From positions 1 through 64,000 of the forward strand of contig JAUCBJ010002880.1 of the NCBI GenBank assembly GCA_032718475.1: DNA of 64,000 bases, read 5' to 3'. This stretch comes from Nemertoderma westbladi. Taxonomy: Eukaryota > Xenacoelomorpha > Nemertodermatida > Nemertodermatidae. The notes under the pieces were generated by a model. The model was not told the origin of the DNA, did no database searches, and worked only from the letters and a program-made list of their open reading frames with translations. How positions within the stretch are numbered: position 1 is the stretch's first letter; every line of letters begins with the position of its first letter. The position numbers and the translations under genes are program-made. Positions 21,002-35,200 of the stretch are shown here, one piece after another.

Positions 21002-21109
21002 GATATTGCACTTTCTATACAAGATGAATTGGCTAAGAGTGTTGTTATCTCCGGTAAATCTCATTCTCGGGTTTCAAGTAAGAGAAAAATCACCACTGAA
21101 GTCTCCACG
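21002..21109 (+). CDS. DIDO1/PHF3-like gene, exon 2
   Basis: 36 codons in phase 0 read DIALSIQDELAKSVVISGK and continue with a basic segment ending TTEVST. The acceptor is TATCGTTTTTCAG and the donor is ACG followed by GTAAGT, a near-perfect consensus. There is no known domain. The exon fits between exons 1 and 3 without breaking the frame. Its 5' splice site lies only about 20 bases before the 23-bp tandem array of intron 2. Confidence 0.68.
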
Positions 21110-21130
21110 GTAAGTTTAATGAACATCTGA

Positions 21131-24100
21131 AACACTCAAACTATCTACATAACCGTATTGAACTATCTACTTAAACCGTATTGAACTATCTACCTAAACC
21201 GTATTGAACTATCTACCTAAACCCTATTGAACTATCTACCTAAACCGTATTGAACTATCTACCTAATCCGTATTGAACTATCTACCTAAACCGTATTGAA
21301 CTATCTACCTAAACCGTATTGAACTATCTACCTAAACCCTATTGAACTATCTACCTAAACCGTATTGAACTATCTACCTAAACCCTATTGAACTATCTAC
21401 ATAAACCGGATTGAACTATCTACCTAAACCGTATTGAACTATCTACCTAAACCCTATTGAACTATCTACATAAACCGGATTGAACTATCTACCTAAACCG
21501 TATTGAACTATCTACCTAAACCCTATTGAACTATCTACCTAAACCGTATTGAACTATCTACCTAAACCCTATTGAACTATCTACATAAACCGTATTGAAC
21601 TATCTACCTAAACCCTATTGAACTATCTACCTAAACCGTATTGAACTATCTACCTAAACCGTATTGAACTATCTACCTAAACCGTATTGAACTATCTACC
21701 TAAACCGTATTGAACTATCTACCTAAACCGTATTGAACTATCTACCTAAACCTATTGAACTATCTACCTAAACCGTATTGAACTATCTACCTAAACCGTA
21801 TTGAACTATCTACCTAAACCGTATTGAACTATCTACCTAAACCGTATTGAACTATCTACCTAAACCGTATTGAACTATCTACCTAAACCGTATTGAACTA
21901 TCTACCTAAACCGTATTGAACTATCTACCTAAACCGTATTGAACTATCTACCTAAACCGTATTGAACTATCTACCTAAACCGTATTGAACTATCTACCTA
22001 AACCGTATTGAACTATCTACCTAAACCGTATTGAACTATCTACCTAAACCGTATTGAACTATCTACCTAAACCGTATTGAACTATCTACCTAAACCGTAT
22101 TGAACTATCTACCTAAACCGTATTGAACTATCTACCTAAACCCTATTGAACTATCTACCTAAACCGTATTGAACTATCTACCTAAACCGTATTGAACTAT
22201 CTACCTAAACCGTATTGAACTATCTACCTAAACCGTATTGAACTATCTACCTAAACCGTATTGAACTATCTACCTAAACCGTATTGAACTATCTACCTAA
22301 ACCGTATTGAACTATCTACCTAAACCGTATTGAACTATCTACCTAAACCCTATTGAACTATCTACCTAAACCGTATTGAACTATCTACCTAAACCCTATT
22401 GAACTATCTACCTAAACCCTATTGAACTATCTACCTAAACCGTATTGAACTATCTACCTAAACCCTATTGAACTATCTACCTAAACCCTATTGAACTATC
22501 TACCTAAACCGTATTGAACTATCTACCTAAACCGTATTGAACTATCTACCTAAACCGTATTGAACTATCTACCTAAACCGTATTGAACTATCTACCTAAA
22601 CCCTATTGAACTATCTACCTAAACCGTATTGAACTATCTACCTAAACCGTATTGAACTATCTACCTAAACCGTATTGAACTATCTACCTAAACCGTATTG
22701 AACTATCTACCTAAACCGTATTGAACTATCTACCTAAACCGTATTGAACTATCTACCTAAACCGTATTGAACTATCTACCTAAACCGTATTGAACTATCT
22801 ACCTAAACCGTATTGAACTATCTACCTAAACCGTATTGAACTATCTACCTAAACCGTATTGAACTATCTACCTAAACCGTATTGAACTATCTACCTAAAC
22901 CGTATTGAACTATCTACCTAAACCGTATTGAACTATCTACCTAAACCGTATTGAACTATCTACCTAAACCGTATTGAACTATCTACCTAAACCGTATTGA
23001 ACTATCTACCTAAACCGTATTGAACTATCTACCTAAACCGTATTGAACTATCTACCTAAACCGTATTGAACTATCTACCTAAACCGTATTGAACTATCTA
23101 CCTAAACCGTATTGAACTATCTACCTAAACCGTATTGAACTATCTACCTAAACCGTATTGAACTATCTACCTAAACCGTATTGAACTATCTACCTAAACC
23201 GTATTGAACTATCTACCTAAACCGTATTGAACTATCTACCTAAACCGTATTGAACTATCTACCTAAACCGTATTGAACTATCTACCTAAACCGTATTGAA
23301 CTATCTACCTAAACCGTATTGAACTATCTACCTAAACCGTATTGAACTATCTACCTAAACCGTATTGAACTATCTACCTAAACCGTATTGAACTATCTAC
23401 CTAAACCGTATTGAACTATCTACCTAAACCGTATTGAACTATCTACCTAAACCGTATTGAACTATCTACCTAAACCGTATTGAACTATCTACCTAAACCG
23501 TATTGAACTATCTACCTAAACCGTATTGAACTATCTACCTAAACCGTATTGAACTATCTACCTAAACCGTATTGAACTATCTACCTAAACCGTATTGAAC
23601 TATCTACCTAAACCGTATTGAACTATCTACCTAAACCGTATTGAACTATCTACCTAAACCGTATTGAACTATCTACCTAAACCGTATTGAACTATCTACC
23701 TAAACCGTATTGAACTATCTACCTAAACCGTATTGAACTATCTACCTAAACCCTATTGAACTATCTACCTAAACCGTATTGAACTATCTACCTAAACCGT
23801 ATTGAACTATCTACCTAAACCGTATTGAACTATCTACCTAAACCGTATTGAACTATCTACCTAAACCGTATTGAACTATCTACCTAAACCGTATTGAACT
23901 ATCTACCTAAACCGTATTGAACTATCTACCTAAACCGTATTGAACTATCTACCTAAACCGTATTGAACTATCTACCTAAACCGTATTGAACTATCTACCT
24001 AAACCGTATTGAACTATCTACCTAAACCGTATTGAACTATCTACCTAAACCGTATTGAACTATCTACCTAAACCCTATTGAACTATCTACCTAAACCGTA

Positions 24101-25405
24101 TTGAACTATCTACCTAAACCCTATTGAACTATCTACCTAAACCGTATTGAACTATCTACCTAAACCGTATTGAACTATCTACCTAAACCGTATTGAACTA
24201 TCTACCTAAACCGTATTGAACTATCTACCTAAACCGTATTGAACTATCTACCTAAACCGTATTGAACTATCTACCTAAACCGTATTGAACTATCTACCTA
24301 AACCGTATTGAACTATCTACCTAAACCGTATTGAACTATCTACCTAAACCGTATTGAACTATCTACCTAAACCGTATTGAACTATCTACCTAAACCGTAT
24401 TGAACTATCTACCTAAACCGTATTGAACTATCTACCTAAACCGTATTGAACTATCTACCTAAACCGTATTGAACTATCTACCTAAACCGTATTGAACTAT
24501 CTACCTAAACCCTATTGAACTATCTACCTAAACCGTATTGAACTATCTACCTAATCCGTATTGAACTATCTTCCTAAACCGTATTGAACTATCTACCTAA
24601 ACCGTATTGAACTATCTACCTAAACCCTATTGAACTATCTACCTAAACCGTATTGAACTATCTACCTAAACCCTATTGAACTATCTACCTAAACCGTATT
24701 GAACTATCTACCTAAACCCTATTGAACTATCTACCTAAACCCTATTGAACTATCTACCTAAACCCTATTGAACTATCTACCTAAACCGTATTGAACTATC
24801 TACCTAATCCGTATTGAACTATCTTCCTAAACCGTATTGAACTATCTACCTAAACCGTATTGAACTATCTACCTAAACCCTATTGAACTATCTACCTAAA
24901 CCGTATTGAACTATCTACCTAAACCCTATTGAACTATCTACCTAAACCGTATTGAACTATCTACCTAAACCCTATTGAACTATCTACCTAAACCGTATTG
25001 AACTATCTACCTAAACCCTATTGAACTATCTACCTAAACCGTATTGAACTATCTACCTAAACCCTATTGAACTATCTACCTAAACCGTATTGAACTATCT
25101 ACCTAAACCCTATTGAACTATCTACCTAAACCGTATTGAACTATCTACCTAAACCCTATTGAACTATCTACCTAAACCGTATTGAACTATCTACATAAAC
25201 CGTATTGAACTATCTACCTAAACCGTATTGAACTATCTACCTAAACCCTATTGAACTATCTACCTAAACCCTATTGAACTATCTACCTAAACCCTATTGA
25301 ACTATCTACCTAAACCCCATTGAACTATCTTCCTAAACCCTATTGAACTATCTACATAAACCGTATTGAACTATCTACCTAAACCGTATTGAACTATCTA
25401 CCTAG
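21131..25405. repeat. 23-bp satellite array (array A), about 186 copies, in intron 2
   Basis: The unit is 23 bp with core TAAACCGTATTGAACT followed by ATCTACC. The main variant replaces CCGTATT by CCCTATT, and a few copies have ATAAACCGG or CTTCC. The central part, about 22640-24060, is almost invariant, while both ends are more mixed, as expected when unequal crossing-over homogenises the middle. The array starts about 20 bases after the exon 2 donor and ends at CTAGCTAGATAAAC. Confidence 0.97.
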
Positions 25406-26290
25406 CTAGATAAACTCCATAATATATTTAACAACTTACTGTGACCATTTACTTTGGCTCACAATTTACTGAAAATAGAAGACTTACGGTAATTCAGTTT
25501 TCCGAATCCAACTCGCCGAAGAAACCAAACACATTGCAAGTTATATGATTTCTTAATTAATCATCAATTTATGATAGTATTTTTGAAACTGTTATTCTTC
25601 CGTGTGGCTTTAATATCTGCTGTTTTATACGGCTGTGAAGTGAATCTTGGCTCGGCTCGAAGCAAAATAAACTTTGCAACTTTGTTTCGGAGTCCGACCT
25701 GCGTGACTTGGGGTCAGGTTATCCAACCCCAGGGTCATTTATTCTAGAACAGTAAACTCGGAGTTTAGTTTCCGTGATGTCGGAGCCTCACCTACATGAG
25801 CCTTTAATGTTCACCATTGAGGTCTGCACTGCATGTCTGCCGGCACACATGGCTAACAGGATAGAGGAACTGATCAACAATGCTTGCAACAAGAGAAACC
25901 CCATCACAGAATGCGAATACAGAGTGAAAGCTATTGTAAAAATACTCTCAGACCACGGTTTGAGCTACGAGGTATTCTACTTACCTATGTATGAACCCGA
26001 CTTTATCTACTCCCGAAATTTATTTCCGGTCGGGTTGCTTAATTGAACTTGATCGGATAGCCTGGACCGAATTCCCACTAATGTCAACCAGACTGCCAGC
26101 GGAGTTGGGTTGGGAAGATGGAGTCGTGCTAGTTACGTTGCACAGTTGTGCAAATACGGTGACGCACACACAGAGATCATATAATTGTTAGTTTCCAGCT
26201 GCAACACCGAGAGGTCCACCTACCTAAAACACCCTATTTCCTGTGTGACCTGATGGAGCCGGTCTTATATTAAACAACTTAATGAATGAT
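25406..26290. other. Unique island between two satellite arrays in intron 2
   Basis: About 880 bp of non-repetitive sequence separates the 23-bp and 21-bp arrays. It contains the uncharacterised coding remnant described at 25777-26190. The rest shows no feature. Confidence 0.7.
25777..26190 (+). pseudogene. Unrecognised coding remnant, frameshifted
   Basis: From the first ATG at 25777 a frame of 89 codons reads MSEPHLHEPLM, FTIEVCTACLPAHMANRIEE, CEYRVKAIVKILSDHGLSYE and PMYEPDFIYSRN, and ends at 26046. An overlapping frame from about 25991 continues with GCLIELDRIAWTEFPLM and LPAELGWEDGVVLVTLHSC to 26191. The two pieces together look like one protein with a frameshift near 26025. Composition is protein-like (non-repetitive, mixed residues), but I do not recognise a family. 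There are no good splice borders that would make it an exon of the surrounding gene. A processed or transposon-borne gene fragment is most likely. Confidence 0.45.
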
Positions 26291-26299
26291 ATTGGATAG

Positions 26300-29200
26300 G
26301 ATAACCTTACTGAACTCTAATTAAACCTTACTGAACTCTATTTAAACCTTACTGAACTCTAATTAAACCTTACTGAACTCTAATTAAAGCTTACTGAACT
26401 CTAATTAAACCTTACTGAACTCTAATTAAACCTTAATGAACTCTATACCGGTGATTAAACCTTACAGAACTCTATAATTAAACCTTACTGAACTCTAATT
26501 AAACCTTACTGAACTCGGTAATTAAACCTTACTGAACTCTAATTAAACCTTACTGAACTCTAATTAAACCTTACTGAACTCTAATTAAACTTTGCTGAAC
26601 TCTATAATTAAACCTTACTGAACTCTAATTAAACCTTACTGAACTCTAATTAAACCTTACTGAACTCTAATTAAACCTTACTGAACTCTATACCGGTAAT
26701 TAAACCTTACAGAACTCTATAATTAAACCTTACTGAACTCTAATTAAACCTTACTGAACTCTAATAAAACCTTACTGAACTCTAATTAAACCTTACTGAA
26801 CTCTATAATTAAACCTTACTGAACTCTATAATTAAACCTTACTGAACTCTAATTAAACCTTACTGAACTCTAATGAAAACCTTACTGAACTCTAATTAAA
26901 CCTTACTGAACTCTATAATGAAACTTTACTGAACTCTAAATAAACCTTACTGAACTCTAATTAAACCTTACTGAACTCTAATTAAACCTTACTGAACTCT
27001 ATAATTAAACCTTACTGAACTCTAATTAAACCTTACTGAACTCTATAATTAAACCTTGCTGAACTCTAATTAAACCTTACTGAACTCCAATTAAACCTTA
27101 CTGAACTCTAATTAAACCTTAATGAACTCTAATTAAACCTTACTGAACTCTATAATTAAACCTTACTGAACTCTAATTAAACCTTACTGAACTCTGATTA
27201 AACCTTACTGAACTCGGTAATTAAACCTTACTGAACTCTAATTAAACCTTACTGAAGTCTAATTAAACCTTACTGAACTCTAATAAAACCTTACTGAACT
27301 CTAATTAAACCTTACTGAACTCGGTAATTAAACCTTACTGAACTCTAATTAAACCTTACTGAACTCTAATTAAACCATACTGAACTCTAATTAAACCTTA
27401 CTGAACTCTAATTAAACCTTACTGAACTCGGTAATTAAACCTTACTGAACTCTAATTAAACCTTACTGAACTCTAATTAAACCATACTGAACTCTAATTA
27501 AACCATACTGAACTCTAATTAAACCTTACTGAACTCTAATTAAACCTTACTGAACTCTAATTAAACCTTACTGAACTCTAATTAAACCTTACTGAACTCT
27601 AATTAAACCTTACTGAACTCTAATTAAACCTTAATGAACTCTAATTAAACCTTACTGAACTCTAATTAAACCTTACTGAACTCTAATTAAACCTTACTGA
27701 ACTCTAATTAAACCTTACTGAACTCTATAATTAAACCTTAATGAACTCGGTAATTAAACCTTACTGAACTCTAATTAAACCTTAATGAACTCTAATTAAA
27801 CCTTACTGAACTCTATAATTAAACCTTACTGAACTCTAATTAAACCTTACTGAACTCTAATTAAACCTTACTGAACTCTAATAAAACCTTACTGAACTCT
27901 AATTAAACCTTACTGAACTCTAATTAAACCTTAATGAACTCTAATTAAACCTTACTGAACTCTATAATTAAACCTTACTGAACTCTAATTAAACCTTACT
28001 GAACTCCAATTAAACCTTACTGAACTCTATAATTAAACCTTACTGAACTCTACTTAAACCTTACTGAACTCTAATTAAACCTTACTGAACTCTATAATTA
28101 AACCTTACTGAACTCTAATTAAACCTTACTGAACTCTAATTAAACCTTACTGAACTTTAATTAAACCTTAATGAACTCTAATTAAACCTTACTGAACTCT
28201 ATAATTAAACCTTACTGAACTCTAATTAAACCTTACTGAACTCTAATTAAACCTTACTGAACTCTATAATTAAACCTTAATGAACTCGGTAATTAAACCT
28301 TACTGAACTCTAATTAAACCTTACTGAACTCTAATTAAACCTTACTGAACTCGGTAATTAAACCTTACTGAACTCTAATTAAACCTTACTGAACTCTGAT
28401 TAAACCTTACTGAACTCTAATTAAACCTTACTGAACTCGGTAAATAAACCTTACTGAACTCTAATTAAACTTTACTGAACTCTAATTAAACCTTACTGAA
28501 CTCTAATTAAACCTTAATGAACTCTAATTAAACCTTACAGAACTCTATAATTAAACCTTACTGAACTCTAATTAAACCTTACTGAACTCTGATTAAACCT
28601 TACTGAACTCTAATTAAACCTTACTGAACTCGGTAAATAAACCTTACTGAACTCTAATTAAACTTTACTGAACTCTAATTAAACCTTACTGAACTCTAAT
28701 TAAACCTTAATGAACTCTAATTAAACCTTACAGAACTCTATAATTAAACCTTACTGAACTCTAATTAAACCTTACTGAACTCTGATTAAACCTTACTGAA
28801 CTCTAATTAAACCTTACTGAACTCGGTAAATAAACCTTACTGAACTCTAATTAAACTTTACTGAACTCTAATTAAACCTTACTGAACTCTAATTAAACCT
28901 TAATGAACTCTAATTAAACCTTACAGAACTCTATAATTAAACCTTACTGAACTCTAATTAAACCTTGAACTCTAATTAAACCTTACTGAACTCTAATTAA
29001 ACCTTACTGAACTCGGTAAATAAACCTTACTGAACTCTAATTAAACCTTAATGAACTCTAATTAAACCTTACAGAACTCTATAATTAAACCTTACTGAAC
29101 TCTAATTAAACCTTACTGAACTCTAATTAAACCTTGCTGAACTCTAATTAAACCTTACTGAACTCTAATTAAACCTTACTGAACTCGGTAATTAAACCTT

Positions 29201-32200
29201 AATGAACTCGGTAATTAAACCTTACTGAACTCTAATTAAACCTTTCTGAACTCTAATTAAACCTTACTAAGCTCTAATTAAACCATACTGAACTCTAATT
29301 AAACCTTACTGAACTCTAATTAAACCTTTCTGAACTCTAATTAAACCTTACTAAGCTCTAATTAAACCATACTGAACTCTAATTAAACCTTACTGAACTC
29401 TAATTAAACCTTACTGAACTCGAATTAAACCTTACTGGACTCTAATTAAACCTTACTGAACTCGGTAATTAAACCTTACTGAACTCTATAATTAAACCTT
29501 ACTGAACTCTAATTAAACCTTACTGAACTCTAATTAAACCTTACTGAACTCTAATTAAACCTTACTGAACTCTAATTAAACCTTACTGAACTCTATAATT
29601 AAACCTTACTGAACTCTAATTAAACCTTACTGAACTCTAATTAAACCTTACTGAACTCTATAATTAAACCTTACTGAACTCTAATTAAACCTTACTGAAC
29701 TCTAATTAAACCTTTCTGAACTCTAATTAAACCTTACTAAGCTCTAATTAAACCATACTGAACTCTAATTAAACCTTACTGAACTCTAATTAAACCTTAC
29801 TGAACTCTAATTAAACCTTACTGAACTCTAATTAAACCTTACTGAACTCGGTAATTAAACCTTACTGAACTCTAATTAAACCTTAGTGAACTCTAATTAA
29901 ACCTTACTGAACTCTAATTAAACCTTACTGAACTCGGTAATTAAACCTTACTGAACTCTAATTAAACCTTACTGAACTCTAATTAAACCTTACTGAACTC
30001 TAATTAAACCTTACTGAACTCTATAATTAAACCTTACTGAACTCTATAATTAAACCTTACTGAACTCGGTAATTAAACCTTACTGAACTCTATAATTAAA
30101 CCTTAATGAACTCGGTAATTAAACCTTACTGAACTCTAATTAAACCTTACTGAACTCTATAATTAAACCTTACTGAACTCTAATTAAACCTTACTGAACT
30201 CTAATTAAACCTTACTGAACTCTAATTAAACCTTAATGAACTCTAATTAAACCTTACTGAACTCTAATTAAACCTTACTGAACTCTATAATTAAACCTTA
30301 ATGAACTCGGTAATTAAACCTTACTGAACTCTAATTAAACCTTACTGAACTCTAATTAAACCTTACTGAACTCGGTAATTAAACCTTACTGAGCTCTAAT
30401 TAAACCTTACTGAACTCTAATTAAACCTTACTGAACTCTAATTAAACCTTACTGAACTCTAATTAAACCTTAATGAACTCTAATTAAACCTTACTGAACT
30501 CGGTAATTAAACCATACTGAACTCTAATTAAACCTTAATGAACTCTAATTAAACCTTACTGAACTCTAATTAAACCTTAATGAACTCTAATTAAACCTTA
30601 CTGAACTCGGTAATTAAACCATACTGAACTCTAATTAAACCTTACTGAGCTCTAATTAAACCTTACTGAACTCTAATTAAACCTTGCTGAACTCTAATTA
30701 AACCTTACTGAACTCTAATTAAACCTTACTGAACTCGGTAATTAAACCTTAATGAACTCGGTAATTAAACCTTACTGAACTCTAATTAAACCTTTCTGAA
30801 CTCTAATTAAACCTTACTAAGCTCTAATTAAACCATACTGAACTCTAATTAAACCTTACTGAACTCTAATTAAACCTTTCTGAACTCTAATTAAACCTTA
30901 CTAAGCTCTAATTAAACCATACTGAACTCTAATTAAACCTTACTGAACTCTAATTAAACCTTACTGAACTCGAATTAAACCTTACTGGACTCTAATTAAA
31001 CCTTACTGAACTCGGTAATTAAACCTTACTGAACTCTATAATTAAACCTTACTGAACTCTAATTAAACCTTACTGAACTCTAATTAAACCTTACTGAACT
31101 CTAATTAAACCTTACTGAACTCTAATTAAACCTTACTGAACTCTATAATTAAACCTTACTGAACTCTAATTAAACCTTACTGAACTCTAATTAAACCTTA
31201 CTGAACTCTATAATTAAACCTTACTGAACTCTAATTAAACCTTACTGAACTCTAATTAAACCTTTCTGAACTCTAATTAAACCTTACTAAGCTCTAATTA
31301 AACCATACTGAACTCTAATTAAACCTTACTGAACTCTAATTAAACCTTACTGAACTCTAATTAAACCTTACTGAACTCTAATTAAACCTTACTGAACTCG
31401 GTAATTAAACCTTACTGAACTCTAATTAAACCTTAGTGAACTCTAATTAAACCTTACTGAACTCTAATTAAACCTTACTGAACTCGGTAATTAAACCTTA
31501 CTGAACTCTAATTAAACCTTACTGAACTCTAATTAAACCTTACTGAACTCTAATTAAACCTTACTGAACTCTATAATTAAACCTTACTGAACTCTATAAT
31601 TAAACCTTACTGAACTCGGTAATTAAACCTTACTGAACTCTATAATTAAACCTTAATGAACTCGGTAATTAAACCTTACTGAACTCTAATTAAACCTTAC
31701 TGAACTCTATAATTAAACCTTACTGAACTCTAATTAAACCTTACTGAACTCTAATTAAACCTTACTGAACTCTAATTAAACCTTAATGAACTCTAATTAA
31801 ACCTTACTGAACTCTAATTAAACCTTACTGAACTCTATAATTAAACCTTAATGAACTCGGTAATTAAACCTTACTGAACTCTAATTAAACCTTACTGAAC
31901 TCTAATTAAACCTTACTGAACTCGGTAATTAAACCTTACTGAGCTCTAATTAAACCTTACTGAACTCTAATTAAACCTTACTGAACTCTAATTAAACCTT
32001 ACTGAACTCTAATTAAACCTTAATGAACTCTAATTAAACCTTACTGAACTCGGTAATTAAACCATACTGAACTCTAATTAAACCTTAATGAACTCTAATT
32101 AAACCTTACTGAACTCTAATTAAACCTTAATGAACTCTAATTAAACCTTACTGAACTCGGTAATTAAACCATACTGAACTCTAATTAAACCTTACTGAGC

Positions 32201-35200
32201 TCTAATTAAACCTTACTGAACTCTAATTAAACCTTACTGAACTCTAATTAAACCTTACTGAACTCTAATTAAACCTTAATGAACTCTAATTAAACCTTAC
32301 TGAACTCGGTAATTAAACCTTACTGAACTCTATAATTAAACCTTAATGAACTCGGTAATTAAACCTTACTGAACTCTAATTAAACCTTACTGAACTCTAA
32401 TTAAACCTTACTGAACTCGGTAATTAAACCTTACTGAGCTCTAATTAAACCTTACTGAACTCTAATTAAACCTTACTGAACTCTAATTAAACCTTACTGA
32501 ACTCTAATTAAACCTTACTGAACTCTAATTAAACCTTACTGAACTCTAATTAAACCTTACTGAACTCTAATTAAACCTTACTGAACTCTAATTAAACCTT
32601 ACTGAACTCTAATTAAACCTTACTGAACTCGGTAATTAAAACCTTACTGAACTCTAATTAAACCTTACTGAACTCTAATTAAACCTTTCTGAACTCTAAT
32701 TAAACCTTACTGAACTCTAATTAAACCTTACTGAACTCTAATTAAACCTTGCTGAACTCTAATTAAACCTTGCTGAACTCTAATTAAACCTTACTGAACT
32801 CTGATTAAATCTTACTGAACTCGGTAATTAAACCTTACTGAACTCTAATTAAACCTTACTGAAGTCTAATTAAACCTTACTGAACTCTAATTAAACCTTA
32901 CTGAACTCTAATTAAACCTTACTGAACTCTAATTAAACCTTACTGAACTCGGTAATTAAACCTTACTGAACTCTAATTAAACCTTACTGAACTCTAATTA
33001 AACCTTACTGAACTCTAATTAAACCTTATTGAACTCTAATTAAACCTTACTGAACTCGGTAATTAAACCTTACTGAACTCTAATTAAACCTTACTGAACT
33101 CTGATTAAACCTTACTGAACTCAGTAATTAAACCTTACTGAACTCTAATTAAACCTTACTGAACTCTATAATTAAACCTTACTGAACTCTATAATTAAAC
33201 CTTACTGAACTCTAATTAAACCTTACTGAACTCTAATTAAACCTTACTGAACTCTAATTAAACCTTACTGAACTCTATAATTAAACCTTACTGAACTCTA
33301 ATTAAACCTTACTGAACTCTAATTAAACCTTACTGAACTCTATAATTAAACCTTACTGAACTCTATAATTAAACCTTACTGAACTCTAATTAAACCTTAC
33401 TGAACTCTAATTAAACCTTACTGAACTCTAATTAAACCTTACTGAACTCGGTAATTAAACCTTACTGAACTCTAATTAAACCTTACTGAACTCTAATTAA
33501 ACCTTTCTGAACTCTAATTAAACCTTACTGAACTCTAATTAAACCTTACTGAACTCTAATTAAACCTTACTGAACTCTAATTAAACCTTACTGAACTCTA
33601 ATTAAACCTTTCTGAACTCGGTAATTAAACCTTACTGAACTCTAATTAAACCTTACTGAACTCTAATTAAACCATACTGAACTCTATAATTAAACCTTAC
33701 TGAACTCTAATTAAACCTTACTGAACTCGGTAATTAAACCTTACTGAACTCTAATTAAACCTTAGTGAACTCTTATTAAACCTTGCTGAACTCTAATTAA
33801 ACCTTACTGAACTCTAATTAAACCTTACTGAACTCGGTAATTAAACCATACTGAACTCTAATTAAACCTTAATGAACTCTAATTAAACCTTACTGAACTC
33901 TATAATTAAACCTTACTGAACTCTAATTAAACCTTACTGAACTCTAATTAAACCTTACTGAACTCGGTAATTAAACCTTACTGAACTCTAATTAAACCTT
34001 ACTGAACTCTAATTAAACCTTGCTGAACTCTAATTAAACCTTACTAAGCTCTAATTAAACCATACTGAACTCTAATTAAACCTTACTGAACTCCAATTAA
34101 ACCTTACTGAACTCTAATAAAACCTTACTGAACTCTAATTAAACCTTACTGAACTCTAATTAAACCTTACTGAACTCTAATTAAACCTTACTGAACTCTA
34201 ATAAAACCTTACTGAACTCTAATTAAACCTTACTGAACTCTATAATTAAACCTTAATGAACTCGGTAATTAAACCTTACTGAACTCTAATTAAACCTTAC
34301 TTAACTCTAATTAAACCTTACTGAACTCTAATTAAACCTTACTTAACTCTAATTAAACCTTACTGAACTCTAATAAAACCTTACTGAACTCTAATTAAAC
34401 CTTACTGAACTCTATAATTAAACCTTAATGAACTCGGTAATTAAACCTTACTGAACTCTAATTAAACCTTACTTAACTCTAATTAAACCTTACTGAACTC
34501 TAATTAAACCTTACTTAACTCTAATTAAACCTTACTGAACTCTAATAAAACCTTACTGAACTCTAATTAAACCTTACTGAACTCTATAATTAAACCTTAA
34601 TGAACTCGGTAATTAAACCTTACTGAACTCTAATTAAACCTTACTTAACTCTAATTAAACCTTACTGAACTCTAATTAAACCTTACTTAACTCTAATTAA
34701 ACCTTACTGAACTCTAATTAAACCTTACTGAACTCGGTAATTAAACCTTACTGAACTCTAATTAAACCTTACTTAACTCTAATTAAACCTTACTTAACTC
34801 TAATTAAACCTTACTGAACTCTAATAAAACCTTACTGAACTCTAATTAAACCTTACTGAACTCTATAATTAAACCTTAATGAACTCGGTAATTAAACCTT
34901 ACTGAACTCTAATTAAACCTTACTTTACTCTAATTAAACCTTACTGAACTCTAATAAAACCTTACTTAACTCTAATTAAACCTTACTGAACTCTAATTAA
35001 ACCTTACTGAACTCGGTAATTAAACCTTACTGAACTCTAATTAAACCTTACTGAACTCTAATTAAACCTTACTGAACTCTAATTAAACCTTACTGAATTC
35101 TAATTAAACCTTACTGAACTCTAATTAAACCTTACTGAACTCGGTAATTAAACCTTACTGAACTCTAATTAAACCTTACTGAACTCTGATTAAACCTTAC

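Noticed and set aside
21131-25405. Interstitial telomere sequence (CCTAAACCCTA strings resemble plant-type telomere repeats)
   Set aside because: The real period is 23 bp with an unrelated TTGAACTATCTAC half. The telomere-like string is a coincidence within the unit.
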